64,000 nucleotides of DNA from Crossaster papposus (Eukaryota > Echinodermata > Asteroidea > Velatida > Solasteridae). Below the pieces are notes generated by a model. It worked only from the letters and a program-made list of their open reading frames with translations. It was not told where the DNA came from and did not search any database. The stretch's first letter is position 1. The number at the start of each line of letters is the position of its first letter. This document shows positions 1 through 13,360 of this stretch, one piece after another. The stretch lies in the NCBI GenBank assembly GCA_037893245.1, contig JBAIAA010000653.1, forward strand, positions 1,488,001 to 1,552,000. The letters are read 5' to 3'. Made by a program: the position numbers and the translations under genes.

Positions 1-84
1 TGTGTGCACAAACCTATGGCAAATTTGAAACGCGTGTGTTAACGTTAAAATTTGCAGAAAATCGAAATAAAATACTAACAAAGC
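1..84 (+). repeat. Partial monomer at left window edge
   Basis: This piece begins at monomer position 116 inside the TGTGTGCACA segment and runs to the end of the unit. It carries private changes (GGCAAAT and TTTGCAG). The array clearly continues to the left of the window. Confidence 0.95.
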
Positions 85-1875
85 ATGCCCCGGGTCAAAT
101 TGCTAATTTTGCCATTCCTGGAGGCCCCCCTCTATCTCCTAACACCCAACCCCTTCCCGGGGCATGCTTTCCTTCATGCCCTTATTTGTGGGCGGGGATT
201 GTGTGCACAAACCTATGGCGAATTTGAAACGCGTGTGTTAACGTTAACATTTTCAGAAAATCAAAATAAAATACTAACAAAGCATGCCCCGGGTCAAATT
301 GCTAATTTTGCCATTCCTGGAGGCCCCCCTCTATCTCCTAACACCCAGCCCCTTCCCGGGGCATGCTTTCCTTCATGCCCTTATTTGTGGGCGGGGATTG
401 TGTGCACACACCTATGGCGAATTTGAAACGCGTGTGTTAACGTTACAATTGTCAGAAAATCGAAATAAAATACTAACAAAGCATGCCCCGGGTCAAATTG
501 CTAATTTTGCCATTCCTGGAGGCCCCCCTCTATCTCCTAACACCCAGCCCCTTCCCGGGGCATGCTTTCCTTCATGCCCTTATTTGTGGGCGGGGATTGT
601 GTGCACAAACCTATGGCGAATTTGAAACGCGTGTGTTAACGTTAAAATTTTCAGAAAATCGAAATAAAATACTAACAAAGCATGCCCCGGGTCAAATTGC
701 TAATTTTGCCATTCCTGGAGGCCCCCCTCTATCTCCTAACACCCAGCCCCTTCCCGGGGCATGCTTTCCTTCATGCCCTTATTTGTGGGCGGGGATTGTG
801 TGCACAAACCTATGGCGAATTTGAAACGCGTGTGTTAACGTTAAAATGTTCAGAAAATCGAAATAAAATACTAACAAAGCATGCCCCGGGTCAAATTGCT
901 AATTTTGCCATTCCTGGAGGCCCCCCTCTATCTCCTAACACCCAGCCCCTTCACGGGGCATGCTTTCCTTCATGCCCTTATTTGTGGGCGGGGATTGTGT
1001 GCACAAACCTATGGCGAATTTGAAACGCGTGTGTTAACGTTAACATTTTCAGAAAATCGAAATAAAATACTAACAAAGCATGCCCCGGGTCAAATTGCTA
1101 ATTTTGCCATTCCTGGAGGCCCCCCTCTGTCTCCTAACACCCAGCCCCTTCCCGGGGCATGCTTTCCTTCATGCCCTTATTTGTGGGCGGGGATTGTGTG
1201 CACAAACCTATGGCAAATTTGAAACGCGTGTGTTAACGTTACAATTTTCAGAAAATCGAAATAAAATACTAACAAAGCATGCCCCGGGTCAAATTGCTAA
1301 TTGTGCCATTCCTGGAGGCCCCCCTCTATCTCCTAACACCCTGCCCCTTCCCGGGGCATGTTTTCCTTCATGCCCTTATTTGTGGGCGGGGATTGTGTGC
1401 ACAAACCTATGGCGAATTTGAAACGCGTGTGTTAACGTTAACATTTTCAGAAGATCGAAATAAAATACTAACAAAGCATGCCCCGGGTCAAATTGCTAAT
1501 TTTGCCATTCCTGGAGGCCCCCCTCTATCTCCTAACACCCAGCCCCTTCCCGGGGCATGCTTTCCTTCATGCCCTTATTTGTGGGCGGGGATTGTGTGCA
1601 CAAACCTATGGCGAATTTGAAACGCGTGTGTTAACGTTACAATTTTCAGAAAATCGAAATAAAATACTAACAAAGCATGCCCCGGGTCAAATTGCTAATT
1701 TTGCCATTCCTGGAGGCCCCCCTCTATCTCCTAACACCCAGCCCCTTCCCGGGGCATGCTTTCCTTCATGCCCTTATTTGTGGGCGGGGATTGTGTGCAC
1801 AAACCTATGGCGAATTTGAAACGCGTGTGTTAACGTTAAAATTTTCAGAAAATCGAAATAAAATACTAACAAAGC
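85..1875 (+). repeat. Nine monomers with private variants (units 85-1,677)
   Basis: Units at 85, 284, 483, 682, 881, 1,080, 1,279, 1,478 and 1,677 are all exactly 199 bp. They carry several changes I did not find again, such as CACACACC near 406, TTGTCAG near 448, CTCTGTCTCC near 1,126 and ACCCTGCCCC near 1,340. I see no long duplication of this stretch elsewhere in the window. It may belong to a higher-order unit lying mainly to the left. Confidence 0.8.
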
Positions 1876-4415
1876 ATGCCCCGGGTCAAATTGCTAATTT
1901 TGCCATTCCTGGAGGTCCCCTCTATCTCCTAACACCCAGCCCCTTCCCGGGGCATGCTTTCCTTCATGCCCTTATTTGTGGGCGGGGATTGTGTGCACAA
2001 ACCTATGGCGAATTTGAAACGCGTGTGTTAACGTTACAATTTTCAGAAAATCGAAATAAAATACTAACAAAGCATGCCCCGGGTCAAATTGCTAATGTTG
2101 CCATTCCTGGAGGCCCCCCTCTATCTCCTAACACCCAGCCCCTTCCCGGGGCATGCTTTCCTTCATGCCCTTATTTGTGGGCGGGGATTGTGTGCACAAA
2201 CCTGTGGCGAATTTGAAACGCGTGTGTTAACGTTAAAATTTTCAGAAAATCGAAATAAAATACTAACAAAGCATGCCCCGGGTCAAATTGCTAATGTTGC
2301 CATTCCTGGAGGCCCCCCTCTATCTCCTAACACCCAGCCCCTTCCCGGGGCATGCTTTTCTTCATGCCCTTATTTGTGGGCGGGATTGTGTGCACAAACC
2401 TATGGCGAATTTGAAACGCGTGTGTTAACGTTAACATTTTCAGAAAATCGAAATAAAATACTAACAAAGCATGCCCCGGGTCAAATTGCTAATTTTGCCA
2501 TTCCTGGAGGCCCCCCTCTATCTCCTAACACCCAGCCCCTTCCCGGGGCATGCTTTCCTTCATGCCCTTATTTGTGGGCCTTCATGCCCTTATTTGTGGG
2601 CGGGGATTGTGTGCACAAACCTATGGCGAATTTGAAACGCGTGTGTTAACGTTAACATTTTCAGAAAATCGAAATAAAATACCAACAAAGCATGCCCCGG
2701 GTCAAATTGCTAATTTTGCCATTCCTGGACGCCCCCCTCTATCTCCTAACACCCAGCCCCTTCCCGGGGCATGCTTTCCTTCATGCCCTTATCTGTGGGC
2801 GGGGATTGTGTGCACAAACCTATGGCGCATTTGAAACGCGTGTGTTAACGTTAACATTTTCAGAAAATCGAAATAAAATACTAACAAAGCATGCCCCGGG
2901 TCAAATTGCTAATTTTGCCATTCCTGGAGGCCCCCCTCTATCTCCTAACACCCAGCCCCTTCCCGGGGCATGCTTTCCTTCATGCCCTTATTTGTGGGCC
3001 TTCATGCCCTTATTTGTGGGCGGGGATTGTGTGCACAAACCTATGGCGAATTTGAAACGCGTGTGTTAACGTTAACATTTTCAGAAAATCGAAATAAAAT
3101 ACCAACAAAGCATGCCCCGGGTCAAATTGCTAATTTTGCCATTCCTGGACGCCCCCCTCTATCTCCTAACACCCATCCCCTTCCCGGGGCATGCTTTCCT
3201 TCATGCCCTTATTTGTGGGCGGGGATTGTGTGCACAAACCTATGGCGAATTTGAAACGCGTGTGTTAACGTTAACATTTTCAGAAAATCGAAATAAAATA
3301 CTAACAAAGCATGCCCCGGGTCAAATTGCTAATTGTGCCATTCCTGGAGGCCCCCCTCTATCTCCTAACACCCAGCCCCTTCACGGGGCATGCTTTCCTT
3401 CATGCCCTTATTTGTGGGCGGGGATTGTGTGCACAAACCTATGGCGAATTTGAAACGCGTGTGTTAACGTTAAAATTTTCCGAAAATCGAAATAAAATAC
3501 TAACAAAGCATGCCCCGGGTCAAATTGCTAATTGTGCCATTCCTGGAGGCCCCCCTCTATCTCCTAACACCCAGCCCCTTCCCGGGGCATGCTTTCCTTC
3601 ATGCCCTTATTTGTGGGCGGGGATTGTGTGCACAAACCTATGGCGAATTTGAAACGCGTGTGTTAACGTTAACATTTTCAGAAAATCGAAATAAAATACT
3701 AACAAAGCATGCCCCGGGTCAAATTGCTAATTTTGCCATTCCTGGAGGCCCCCCTCTATCTCCTAACACCCAGCCCCTTCCCGGGGCATGCTTTCCTTCA
3801 TGCCCTTATTTGTGGGCGGGGATTGTGTGCACAAACCTATGGCGAATTTGAAACGCGTGTGTTAACGTTACAATTTTCAGAAAATCGAAATAAAATACTA
3901 ACAAAGCATGCCCCGGGTCAAATTGCTAATTTTGCCATTCCTGGAGGCCCCCCTCTATCTCCTTACACCCAGCCCCTTCCCGGGGCATGCTTTCCTTCAT
4001 GCCCTTATTTGTGGGCGGGGATTGTGTGCACAAACCTATGGCGAATTTGAAACGCGTGTGTTAACGTTAACATTTTCAGAAAATCGAAATAAAATACTAA
4101 CAAAGCATGCCCCGGGTCAAATTGCTAATTGTGCCATTCCTGGAGGCCCCCCTCTATCTCCTAACACCCAGCCCCTTCCCGGGGCATGCTTTCCTTCATG
4201 CCCTTATTTGTGGGCGGGGATTGTGTGCACAAACCTATGGCGAATTTGAAACGCGTGTGTTAACGTTAAAATTTTCAGAAAATCGAAATAAAATACTAAC
4301 AAAGCATGCCCCGGGTCAAATTGCTAATTTTGCCATTCCTGGAGGCCCCCCTCTATCTCCTAACACCCAGCCCCTTCCCGGGGCATGCTTTCCTTCATGC
4401 CCTTATTTGTGGGCC
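1876..4415 (+). repeat. Higher-order block A, first copy
   Basis: The order of variants here recurs at 9,389-11,928 at a constant offset of 7,513 bp, and partly at 7,159-8,934 at offset 5,283. The shared marks are a 198-bp unit with GGAGGTCCCC (1,876), a unit with CCTGTGGCG (2,074), a GCGGGATT unit (2,273), two 22-bp-insertion units (2,471 and 2,891) and the pair GGACGCC/CTTCACGG (3,112 and 3,311). Confidence 0.85.
2471..2691 (+). repeat. 221-bp monomer with 22-bp internal duplication (type example)
   Basis: Positions 87-108 (from CCTTCATGCCC to TTTGTGGG) are duplicated in tandem, starting at the first base after the right inverted-repeat arm. The 20 units with this duplication start at 2,471, 2,891, 4,306, 4,727, 5,347, 7,754, 8,174, 9,984, 10,404, 11,819, 13,234, 13,655, 14,275, 17,876, 20,682, 24,284, 29,477, 30,493, 36,483 and 37,711. 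None occurs after 38 kb. Confidence 0.93.
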
Positions 4416-4948
4416 TTCATGCCCTTATTTGTTTGCGGGGATTGTGTGCACAAACCTATGGCGAATTTTGAAACGCGTGTGTTAACGTTAAAATGTTCAG
4501 AAAATCGAAATAAAATACTAACAAAGCATGCCCCGGGTCAAATTGCTAATTTTGCCATTCCTGGAGGCCCCCCTCTATCTCCTAACACCCAGCCCCTTCC
4601 CGGGGCATGCTTTCCTTCATGCCCTTATTTGTGGGCGGGGATTGTGTGCACAAACCTATGGCGAATTTGAAACGCGTGTGTTAACGTTAAAATTTTCAGA
4701 AAATCGAAATAAAATACTAACAAAGCATGCCCCGGGTCAAATTGCTAATTTTGCCATTCCTGGAGGCCCCCCTCTATCTCCTAACACCCAGCCCCTTCCC
4801 GGGGCATGCTTTCCTTCATGCCCTTATTTGTGGGCCTTCATGCCCTTATTTGTTTGCGGGGATTGTGTGCACAAACCTATGGCGAATTTTGAAACGCGTG
4901 TGTTAACGTTAAAATGTTCAGAAAATCGAAATAAAATACTAACAAAGC
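4306..4948 (+). repeat. Two 222-bp monomers and one 199-bp monomer with GC-box loss
   Basis: Units 4,306 and 4,727 each contain the 22-bp internal duplication followed by TTTGCGGGG in place of TGGGCGGGG, plus one extra T in GAATTTTGAA. They flank a normal unit at 4,528. A related 221-bp unit without the extra T is at 5,347. The trio is duplicated at 13,234-13,876. Confidence 0.85.
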
Positions 4949-6760
4949 ATGCCCCGGGTCAAATTGCTAATTTTGCCATTCCTGGAGGCCCCCCTCTATC
5001 TCCTAACACCCAGCCCCTTCCCGGGGCATAATTTCCTTCATGCCCTTATTTGTGGGCGGGGATTGTGTGCACAAACCTATGGCGAATTTGAAACGCGTGT
5101 GTTAACGTTAACATTTTCAGAAAATCGAAATAAAATACTAACAAAGCATGCCCCGGGTCAAATTGCTAATTGTGCCATTCCTGGAGGCCACCCTCTATCT
5201 CCTAACCCCCAGCCCCTTTCCGGGGCATGCTTTCCTTCATGCCCTTATTTGTGGGCGGGGATTGTGTGCACAAACCTATGGCGAATTTGAAACGCGTGTG
5301 TTAACGTTAAAATTTTCAGAAAATCGAAATAAAATACTAACAAAGCATGCCCCGGGTCAAATTGCTAATTTTGCCATTCCTGGAGGCCCCCCTCTATCTC
5401 CTAACACCCAGCCCCTTCCCGGGGCATGCTTTCCTTCATGCCCTTATTTGTGGGCCTTCATGCCCTTATTTGTTTGCGGGGATTGTGTGCACAAACCTAT
5501 GGCAAATTTGAAACGCGTGTGTTAACGTTAAAATGTTCAGAAAATCGAAATAAAATACTAACAAAGCATGCCCCAGGTCAAATTGCTAATTTTGCCATTC
5601 CTGGAGGCCCCCCTTTATCTCCTAACACCCAGCCCCTTCCCGGGACATGCTTTCCTTCATGCCCTTATTTGTGGGCGGGGATTGTGTGCACAAACCTATG
5701 GCGAATTTGAAACGCGTGTGTTAACGTTAAAATTTTCAGAAAATCGAAATAAAATACTAACAAAGCATGCCCCGGGTCAAATTGCTAATTTTGCCATTCC
5801 TGGACGCCCCCCTCTATCTCCTAACACCCAGCCCCTTCCCGGGGCATGCTTTCCTTCATGCCCTTATTTGTGGGCGGGGATTGTGTGCACAAACCTATGG
5901 CGAATTTGAAACGCGTGTGTTAACGTTAAAATTTTCAGAAAATCGAAATAAAATACTAACAAAGCATGCCCCGGGTCAAATTGCTAATTTTGCCATTCCT
6001 GGAGGCCCCCCTCTATCTCCTAACACCCAGCCCCTGCCCGGGGCATGCTTTCCTTCATGCCCTTATTTGTGGGCGGGGATTGTGTGCACAAACCTATGGC
6101 GAATTTGAAACGCGTGTGTTAACGTTAACATTTTCAGAAAATCGAAATAAAATACTAACAAAGCATGCCCGGGTCAAATTGCTAATTGTGCCATTCCTGG
6201 AGGCCCCCCTCTATCTCTTAACACCCAGCCCCTTCCCTGGGCATGCTTTCCTTCATGCCCTTATTTGTGGGCGGGGATTGTGTGCACAAACCTATGGCGC
6301 ATTTGAAACGCGTGTGTTAACGTTAACATTTTCAGAAAATCGAAATAAAATACTAACAAAGCATGCCCCGGGTCAAATTGCTAATTTTGCCATTCCTGGA
6401 GGCCCCCCTCTATCTCCTAACACCCAGCCCCTTCCCGGGGCATGCTTTCCTTCATGCCCTTATTTGTGGGCGGGGATTGTGTGCACAAACCTATGGCGAA
6501 TTTGAAACGCGTGTGTTAACGTTACAATTTTCAGAAAATCGAAATAAAATACTAACAAAGCATGCCCCGGGTCAAATTGCTAATTTTGCCATTCCTGGAG
6601 GCCCCCCTCTATCTCCTAACACCCAGCCCCTTTCCGGGGCATGCTTTCCTTCATGCCCTTATTTGTGGGCGGGGATTGTGTGCACAAACCTATGGCGAAT
6701 TTGAAACGCGTGTGTTAACGTTAACATTTTCAGAAAATCGAAATAAAATACTAACAAAGC

Positions 6761-8990
6761 ATGCCCCTGGTCAAATTGCTAATTTTGCCATTCCTGGAGG
6801 CCCCCCTCTATCTCCTAACACCCAGCCCCTTCCCGGGGCATGCTTTCCTTCATGCCCTTATTTGTGGGCGGGGATTGTGTGCACAAACCTATGGCGAATT
6901 TGAAACGCGTGTGTTAACGTTAACATTTTCAGAAAATCGAAATAAAATACTAACAAAGCATGCCCAGGGTCAAATTGCTAATTTTGCCATTCCTGGAGGC
7001 CCCCCTCTATCTCCTAACACCCAGCCGCTTCCCGCAGCATGCTTTCCTTCATGCCCTTATTTGTGGGCGGGGATTGTGTGCACAAACCTATGGCGAATTT
7101 GAAACGCGTGTGTTAACGTTAAAATTTTCAGAAAATCGAAATAAAATACTAACAAAGCATGCCCCGGGTCAAATTGCTAATTTTGCCATTCCTGGAGGTC
7201 CCCTCTATCTCCTAACACCCAGCCCCTTCCCGGGGCATGCTTTCCTTCATGCCCTTATTTGTGGGCGGGGATTGTGTGCACAAACCTATGGCGAATTTGA
7301 AACGCGTGTGTTAACGTTACAATTTTCAGAAAATCGAAATAAAATACTAACAAAGCATGCCCCGGGTCAAATTGCTAATGTTGCCATTCCTGGAGGCCCC
7401 CCTCTATCTCCTAACACCCAGCCCCTTCCCGGGGCATGCTTTCCTTCATGCCCTTATTTGTGGGCGGGGATTGTGTGCACAAACCTGTGGCGAATTTGAA
7501 ACGCGTGTGTTAACGTTAAAATTTTCAGAAAATCGAAATAAAATACTAACAAAGCATGCCCCGGGTCAAATTGCTAATGTTGCCATTCCTGGAGGCCCCC
7601 CTCTATCTCCTAACACCCAGCCCCTTCCCGGGGCATGCTTTTCTTCATGCCCTTATTTGTGGGCGGGATTGTGTGCACAAACCTATGGCGAATTTGAAAC
7701 GCGTGTGTTAACGTTAACATTTTCAGAAAATCGAAATAAAATACTAACAAAGCATGCCCCGGGTCAAATTGCTAATTTTGCCATTCCTGGAGGCCCCCCT
7801 CTATCTCCTAACACCCAGCCCCTTCCCGGGGCATGCTTTCCTTCATGCCCTTATTTGTGGGCCTTCATGCCCTTATTTGTGGGCGGGGATTGTGTGCACA
7901 AACCTATGGCGAATTTGAAACGCGTGTGTTAACGTTAACATTTTCAGAAAATCGAAATAAAATACCAACAAAGCATGCCCCGGGTCAAATTGCTAATTTT
8001 GCCATTCCTGGACGCCCCCCTCTATCTCCTAACACCCAGCCCCTTCCCGGGGCATGCTTTCCTTCATGCCCTTATCTGTGGGCGGGGATTGTGTGCACAA
8101 ACCTATGGCGCATTTGAAACGCGTGTGTTAACGTTAACATTTTCAGAAAATCGAAATAAAATACTAACAAAGCATGCCCCGGGTCAAATTGCTAATTTTG
8201 CCATTCCTGGAGGCCCCCCTCTATCTCCTAACACCCAGCCCCTTCCCGGGCATGCTTTCCTTCATGCCCTTATTTGTGGGCCTTCATGCCCTTATTTGTG
8301 GGCGGGGATTGTGTGCACAAACCTATGGCGAATTTGAAACGCGTGTGTTAACGTTAACATTTTCAGAAAATCGAAATAAAATACCAACAAAGCATGCCCC
8401 GGGTCAAATTGCTAATTTTGCCATTCCTGGACGCCCCCCTCTATCTCCTAACACCCATCCCCTTCCCGGGGCATGCTTTCCTTCATGCCCTTATTTGTGG
8501 GCGGGGATTGTGTGCACAAACCTATGGCGAATTTGAAACGCGTGTGTTAACGTTAACATTTTCAGAAAATCGAAATAAAATACTAACAAAGCATGCCCCG
8601 GGTCAAATTGCTAATTGTGCCATTCCTGGAGGCCCCCCTCTATCTCCTAACACCCAGCCCCTTCACGGGGCATGCTTTCCTTCATGCCCTTATTTGTGGG
8701 CGGGGATTGTGTGCACAAACCTATGGCGAATTTGAAACGCGTGTGTTAACGTTAAAATTTTCCGAAAATCGAAATAAAATACTAACAAAGCATGCCCCGG
8801 GTCAAATTGCTAATTGTGCCATTCCTGGAGGCCCCCCTCTATCTCCTAACACCCAGCCCCTTCCCGGGGCATGCTTTCCTTCATGCCCTTATTTGTGGGC
8901 GGGGATTGTGTGCACAAACCTATGGCGAATTTGAAACGCGTGTGTTAACGTTAACATTTTCAGAAAATCGAAATAAAATACTAACAAAGC
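6761..8990 (+). repeat. 2,230-bp tandem duplication, copy 1
   Basis: This is an 11-unit segment starting at a CCCCTGG unit and followed by the CGCTTCCCGCAGC unit (6,960). It is repeated immediately downstream at 8,991-11,221. Copy 1 is 1 bp shorter because CCCGGGG has become CCCGGG near 8,248. It includes the second appearance of the GGAGGTCCCC / CCTGTGGCG / GCGGGATT series. Confidence 0.85.
6960..7158 (+). repeat. Monomer with clustered triple substitution in right arm
   Basis: CCGCTTCCCGCAGC replaces CCCCTTCCCGGGGC, with changes at positions 68, 76 and 77, together with CCCAGGG in the left arm. The right-arm form occurs in 12 units: 6,960, 9,190, 15,888, 16,883, 18,694, 19,689, 23,290, 26,295, 27,091, 53,014, 60,026 and 63,210. 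The unit at 18,694 keeps an intact CCCCGGG left arm, so the two changes can be separated. Confidence 0.9.
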
Positions 8991-11221
8991 ATGCCCCTGG
9001 TCAAATTGCTAATTTTGCCATTCCTGGAGGCCCCCCTCTATCTCCTAACACCCAGCCCCTTCCCGGGGCATGCTTTCCTTCATGCCCTTATTTGTGGGCG
9101 GGGATTGTGTGCACAAACCTATGGCGAATTTGAAACGCGTGTGTTAACGTTAACATTTTCAGAAAATCGAAATAAAATACTAACAAAGCATGCCCAGGGT
9201 CAAATTGCTAATTTTGCCATTCCTGGAGGCCCCCCTCTATCTCCTAACACCCAGCCGCTTCCCGCAGCATGCTTTCCTTCATGCCCTTATTTGTGGGCGG
9301 GGATTGTGTGCACAAACCTATGGCGAATTTGAAACGCGTGTGTTAACGTTAAAATTTTCAGAAAATCGAAATAAAATACTAACAAAGCATGCCCCGGGTC
9401 AAATTGCTAATTTTGCCATTCCTGGAGGTCCCCTCTATCTCCTAACACCCAGCCCCTTCCCGGGGCATGCTTTCCTTCATGCCCTTATTTGTGGGCGGGG
9501 ATTGTGTGCACAAACCTATGGCGAATTTGAAACGCGTGTGTTAACGTTACAATTTTCAGAAAATCGAAATAAAATACTAACAAAGCATGCCCCGGGTCAA
9601 ATTGCTAATGTTGCCATTCCTGGAGGCCCCCCTCTATCTCCTAACACCCAGCCCCTTCCCGGGGCATGCTTTCCTTCATGCCCTTATTTGTGGGCGGGGA
9701 TTGTGTGCACAAACCTGTGGCGAATTTGAAACGCGTGTGTTAACGTTAAAATTTTCAGAAAATCGAAATAAAATACTAACAAAGCATGCCCCGGGTCAAA
9801 TTGCTAATGTTGCCATTCCTGGAGGCCCCCCTCTATCTCCTAACACCCAGCCCCTTCCCGGGGCATGCTTTTCTTCATGCCCTTATTTGTGGGCGGGATT
9901 GTGTGCACAAACCTATGGCGAATTTGAAACGCGTGTGTTAACGTTAACATTTTCAGAAAATCGAAATAAAATACTAACAAAGCATGCCCCGGGTCAAATT
10001 GCTAATTTTGCCATTCCTGGAGGCCCCCCTCTATCTCCTAACACCCAGCCCCTTCCCGGGGCATGCTTTCCTTCATGCCCTTATTTGTGGGCCTTCATGC
10101 CCTTATTTGTGGGCGGGGATTGTGTGCACAAACCTATGGCGAATTTGAAACGCGTGTGTTAACGTTAACATTTTCAGAAAATCGAAATAAAATACCAACA
10201 AAGCATGCCCCGGGTCAAATTGCTAATTTTGCCATTCCTGGACGCCCCCCTCTATCTCCTAACACCCAGCCCCTTCCCGGGGCATGCTTTCCTTCATGCC
10301 CTTATCTGTGGGCGGGGATTGTGTGCACAAACCTATGGCGCATTTGAAACGCGTGTGTTAACGTTAACATTTTCAGAAAATCGAAATAAAATACTAACAA
10401 AGCATGCCCCGGGTCAAATTGCTAATTTTGCCATTCCTGGAGGCCCCCCTCTATCTCCTAACACCCAGCCCCTTCCCGGGGCATGCTTTCCTTCATGCCC
10501 TTATTTGTGGGCCTTCATGCCCTTATTTGTGGGCGGGGATTGTGTGCACAAACCTATGGCGAATTTGAAACGCGTGTGTTAACGTTAACATTTTCAGAAA
10601 ATCGAAATAAAATACCAACAAAGCATGCCCCGGGTCAAATTGCTAATTTTGCCATTCCTGGACGCCCCCCTCTATCTCCTAACACCCATCCCCTTCCCGG
10701 GGCATGCTTTCCTTCATGCCCTTATTTGTGGGCGGGGATTGTGTGCACAAACCTATGGCGAATTTGAAACGCGTGTGTTAACGTTAACATTTTCAGAAAA
10801 TCGAAATAAAATACTAACAAAGCATGCCCCGGGTCAAATTGCTAATTGTGCCATTCCTGGAGGCCCCCCTCTATCTCCTAACACCCAGCCCCTTCACGGG
10901 GCATGCTTTCCTTCATGCCCTTATTTGTGGGCGGGGATTGTGTGCACAAACCTATGGCGAATTTGAAACGCGTGTGTTAACGTTAAAATTTTCCGAAAAT
11001 CGAAATAAAATACTAACAAAGCATGCCCCGGGTCAAATTGCTAATTGTGCCATTCCTGGAGGCCCCCCTCTATCTCCTAACACCCAGCCCCTTCCCGGGG
11101 CATGCTTTCCTTCATGCCCTTATTTGTGGGCGGGGATTGTGTGCACAAACCTATGGCGAATTTGAAACGCGTGTGTTAACGTTAACATTTTCAGAAAATC
11201 GAAATAAAATACTAACAAAGC
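8991..11221 (+). repeat. 2,231-bp tandem duplication, copy 2
   Basis: This follows copy 1 directly with the same unit order. Past its end (11,222 onward) the sequence resumes the order found after 3,709. The junction is therefore an unequal exchange between copies of block A. Confidence 0.85.
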
Positions 11222-13360
11222 ATGCCCCGGGTCAAATTGCTAATTTTGCCATTCCTGGAGGCCCCCCTCTATCTCCTAACACCCAGCCCCTTCCCGGGGC
11301 ATGCTTTCCTTCATGCCCTTATTTGTGGGCGGGGATTGTGTGCACAAACCTATGGCGAATTTGAAACGCGTGTGTTAACGTTACAATTTTCAGAAAATCG
11401 AAATAAAATACTAACAAAGCATGCCCCGGGTCAAATTGCTAATTTTGCCATTCCTGGAGGCCCCCCTCTATCTCCTTACACCCAGCCCCTTCCCGGGGCA
11501 TGCTTTCCTTCATGCCCTTATTTGTGGGCGGGGATTGTGTGCACAAACCTATGGCGAATTTGAAACGCGTGTGTTAACGTTAACATTTTCAGAAAATCGA
11601 AATAAAATACTAACAAAGCATGCCCCGGGTCAAATTGCTAATTGTGCCATTCCTGGAGGCCCCCCTCTATCTCCTAACACCCAGCCCCTTCCCGGGGCAT
11701 GCTTTCCTTCATGCCCTTATTTGTGGGCGGGGATTGTGTGCACAAACCTATGGCGAATTTGAAACGCGTGTGTTAACGTTAAAATTTTCAGAAAATCGAA
11801 ATAAAATACTAACAAAGCATGCCCCGGGTCAAATTGCTAATTTTGCCATTCCTGGAGGCCCCCCTCTATCTCCTAACACCCAGCCCCTTCCCGGGGCATG
11901 CTTTCCTTCATGCCCTTATTTGTGGGCCTTCATGCCCTTATTTGTGGGCGGGGATTGTGTGCACAAACCTATGGCGAATTTGAAACGCGTGTGTTAACGT
12001 TAACATTTTCAGAAAATCGAAATAAAATACCAACAAAGCATGCCCCGGGTCAAATTGCTAATTTTGCCATTCCTGGACGCCCCCCTCTATCTCCTAACAC
12101 CCATCCCCTTCCCGGGGCATGCTTTCCTTCATGCCCTTATTTGTGGGCGGGGATTGTGTGCACAAACCTATGGCGAATTTGAAACGCGTGTGTTAACGTT
12201 AACATTTTCAGAAAATCGAAATAAAATACTAACAAAGCATGCCCCGGGTCAAATTGCTAATTGTGCCATTCCTGGAGGCCCCCCTCTATCTCCTAACACC
12301 CAGCCCCTTCACGGGGCATGCTTTCCTTCATGCCCTTATTTGTGGGCGGGGATTGTGTGCACAAACCTATGGCGAATTTGAAACGCGTGTGTTAACGTTA
12401 AAATTTTCCGAAAATCGAAATAAAATACTAACAAAGCATGCCCCGGGTCAAATTGCTAATTGTGCCATTCCTGGAGGCCCCCCTCTATCTCCTAACACCC
12501 AGCCCCTTCCCGGGGCATGCTTTCCTTCATGCCCTTATTTGTGGGCGGGGATTGTGTGCACAAACCTATGGCGAATTTGAAACGCGTGTGTTAACGTTAA
12601 CATTTTCAGAAAATCGAAATAAAATACTAACAAAGCATGCCCCGGGTCAAATTGCTAATTTTGCCATTCCTGGAGGCCCCCCTCTATCTCCTAACACCCA
12701 GCCCCTTCCCGGGGCATGCTTTCCTTCATGCCCTTATTTGTGGGCGGGGATTGTGTGCACAAACCTATGGCGAATTTGAAACGCGTGTGTTAACGTTACA
12801 ATTTTCAGAAAATCGAAATAAAATACTAACAAAGCATGCCCCGGGTCAAATTGCTAATTTTGCCATTCCTGGAGGCCCCCCTCTATCTCCTTACACCCAG
12901 CCCCTTCCCGGGGCATGCTTTCCTTCATGCCCTTATTTGTGGGCGGGGATTGTGTGCACAAACCTATGGCGAATTTGAAACGCGTGTGTTAACGTTAACA
13001 TTTTCAGAAAATCGAAATAAAATACTAACAAAGCATGCCCCGGGTCAAATTGCTAATTGTGCCATTCCTGGAGGCCCCCCTCTATCTCCTAACACCCAGC
13101 CCCTTCCCGGGGCATGCTTTCCTTCATGCCCTTATTTGTGGGCGGGGATTGTGTGCACAAACCTATGGCGAATTTGAAACGCGTGTGTTAACGTTAAAAT
13201 TTTCAGAAAATCGAAATAAAATACTAACAAAGCATGCCCCGGGTCAAATTGCTAATTTTGCCATTCCTGGAGGCCCCCCTCTATCTCCTAACACCCAGCC
13301 CCTTCCCGGGGCATGCTTTCCTTCATGCCCTTATTTGTGGGCCTTCATGCCCTTATTTGT
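10372..13360 (+). repeat. Region with 1,415-bp period (7-mer plus 22 bp)
   Basis: Units 10,404-11,819 recur at 11,819-13,234 with a constant 1,415-bp shift (7 x 199 + 22). The shared order is 22-bp insertion, GGACGCC/CCCATCCCC, CTTCACGG, TTTTCCGAAAA, a normal unit, CCTTACACC, then the next insertion. The match ends where the downstream insertion unit has TTTGCGGGG instead of TGGGCGGGG. Confidence 0.8.

Larger units (their letters stand above)
2860..7175 (+). repeat. ~4.3-kb segmental duplication, copy 1
   Basis: This segment matches 11,788-16,103 at a constant offset of 8,928 bp, unit for unit. Small private states are shared, such as GGCATAATT at 5,026 (matching 13,954) and CTGCCCGGG at 6,034 (matching 14,962). 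I found about five single-base differences, for example CCACCCT against CCCCCCT in the unit at 5,148, and CCCCAGG against CCCCGGG and CTTTATC against CTCTATC in the unit at 5,568. Near-identity over this length means a recent event. Confidence 0.85.

Noticed and set aside
85-426. Plus-strand open frames of 113 codons repeated every 199 bp (and 94-245-codon relatives) as protein genes
   Set aside because: They follow from a 199-bp period: one frame lacks stops in the monomer, then the frame slips by one base and meets TGA at position 141 of the next unit. They overlap each other, indels of any length are tolerated, and they resemble no family I know.
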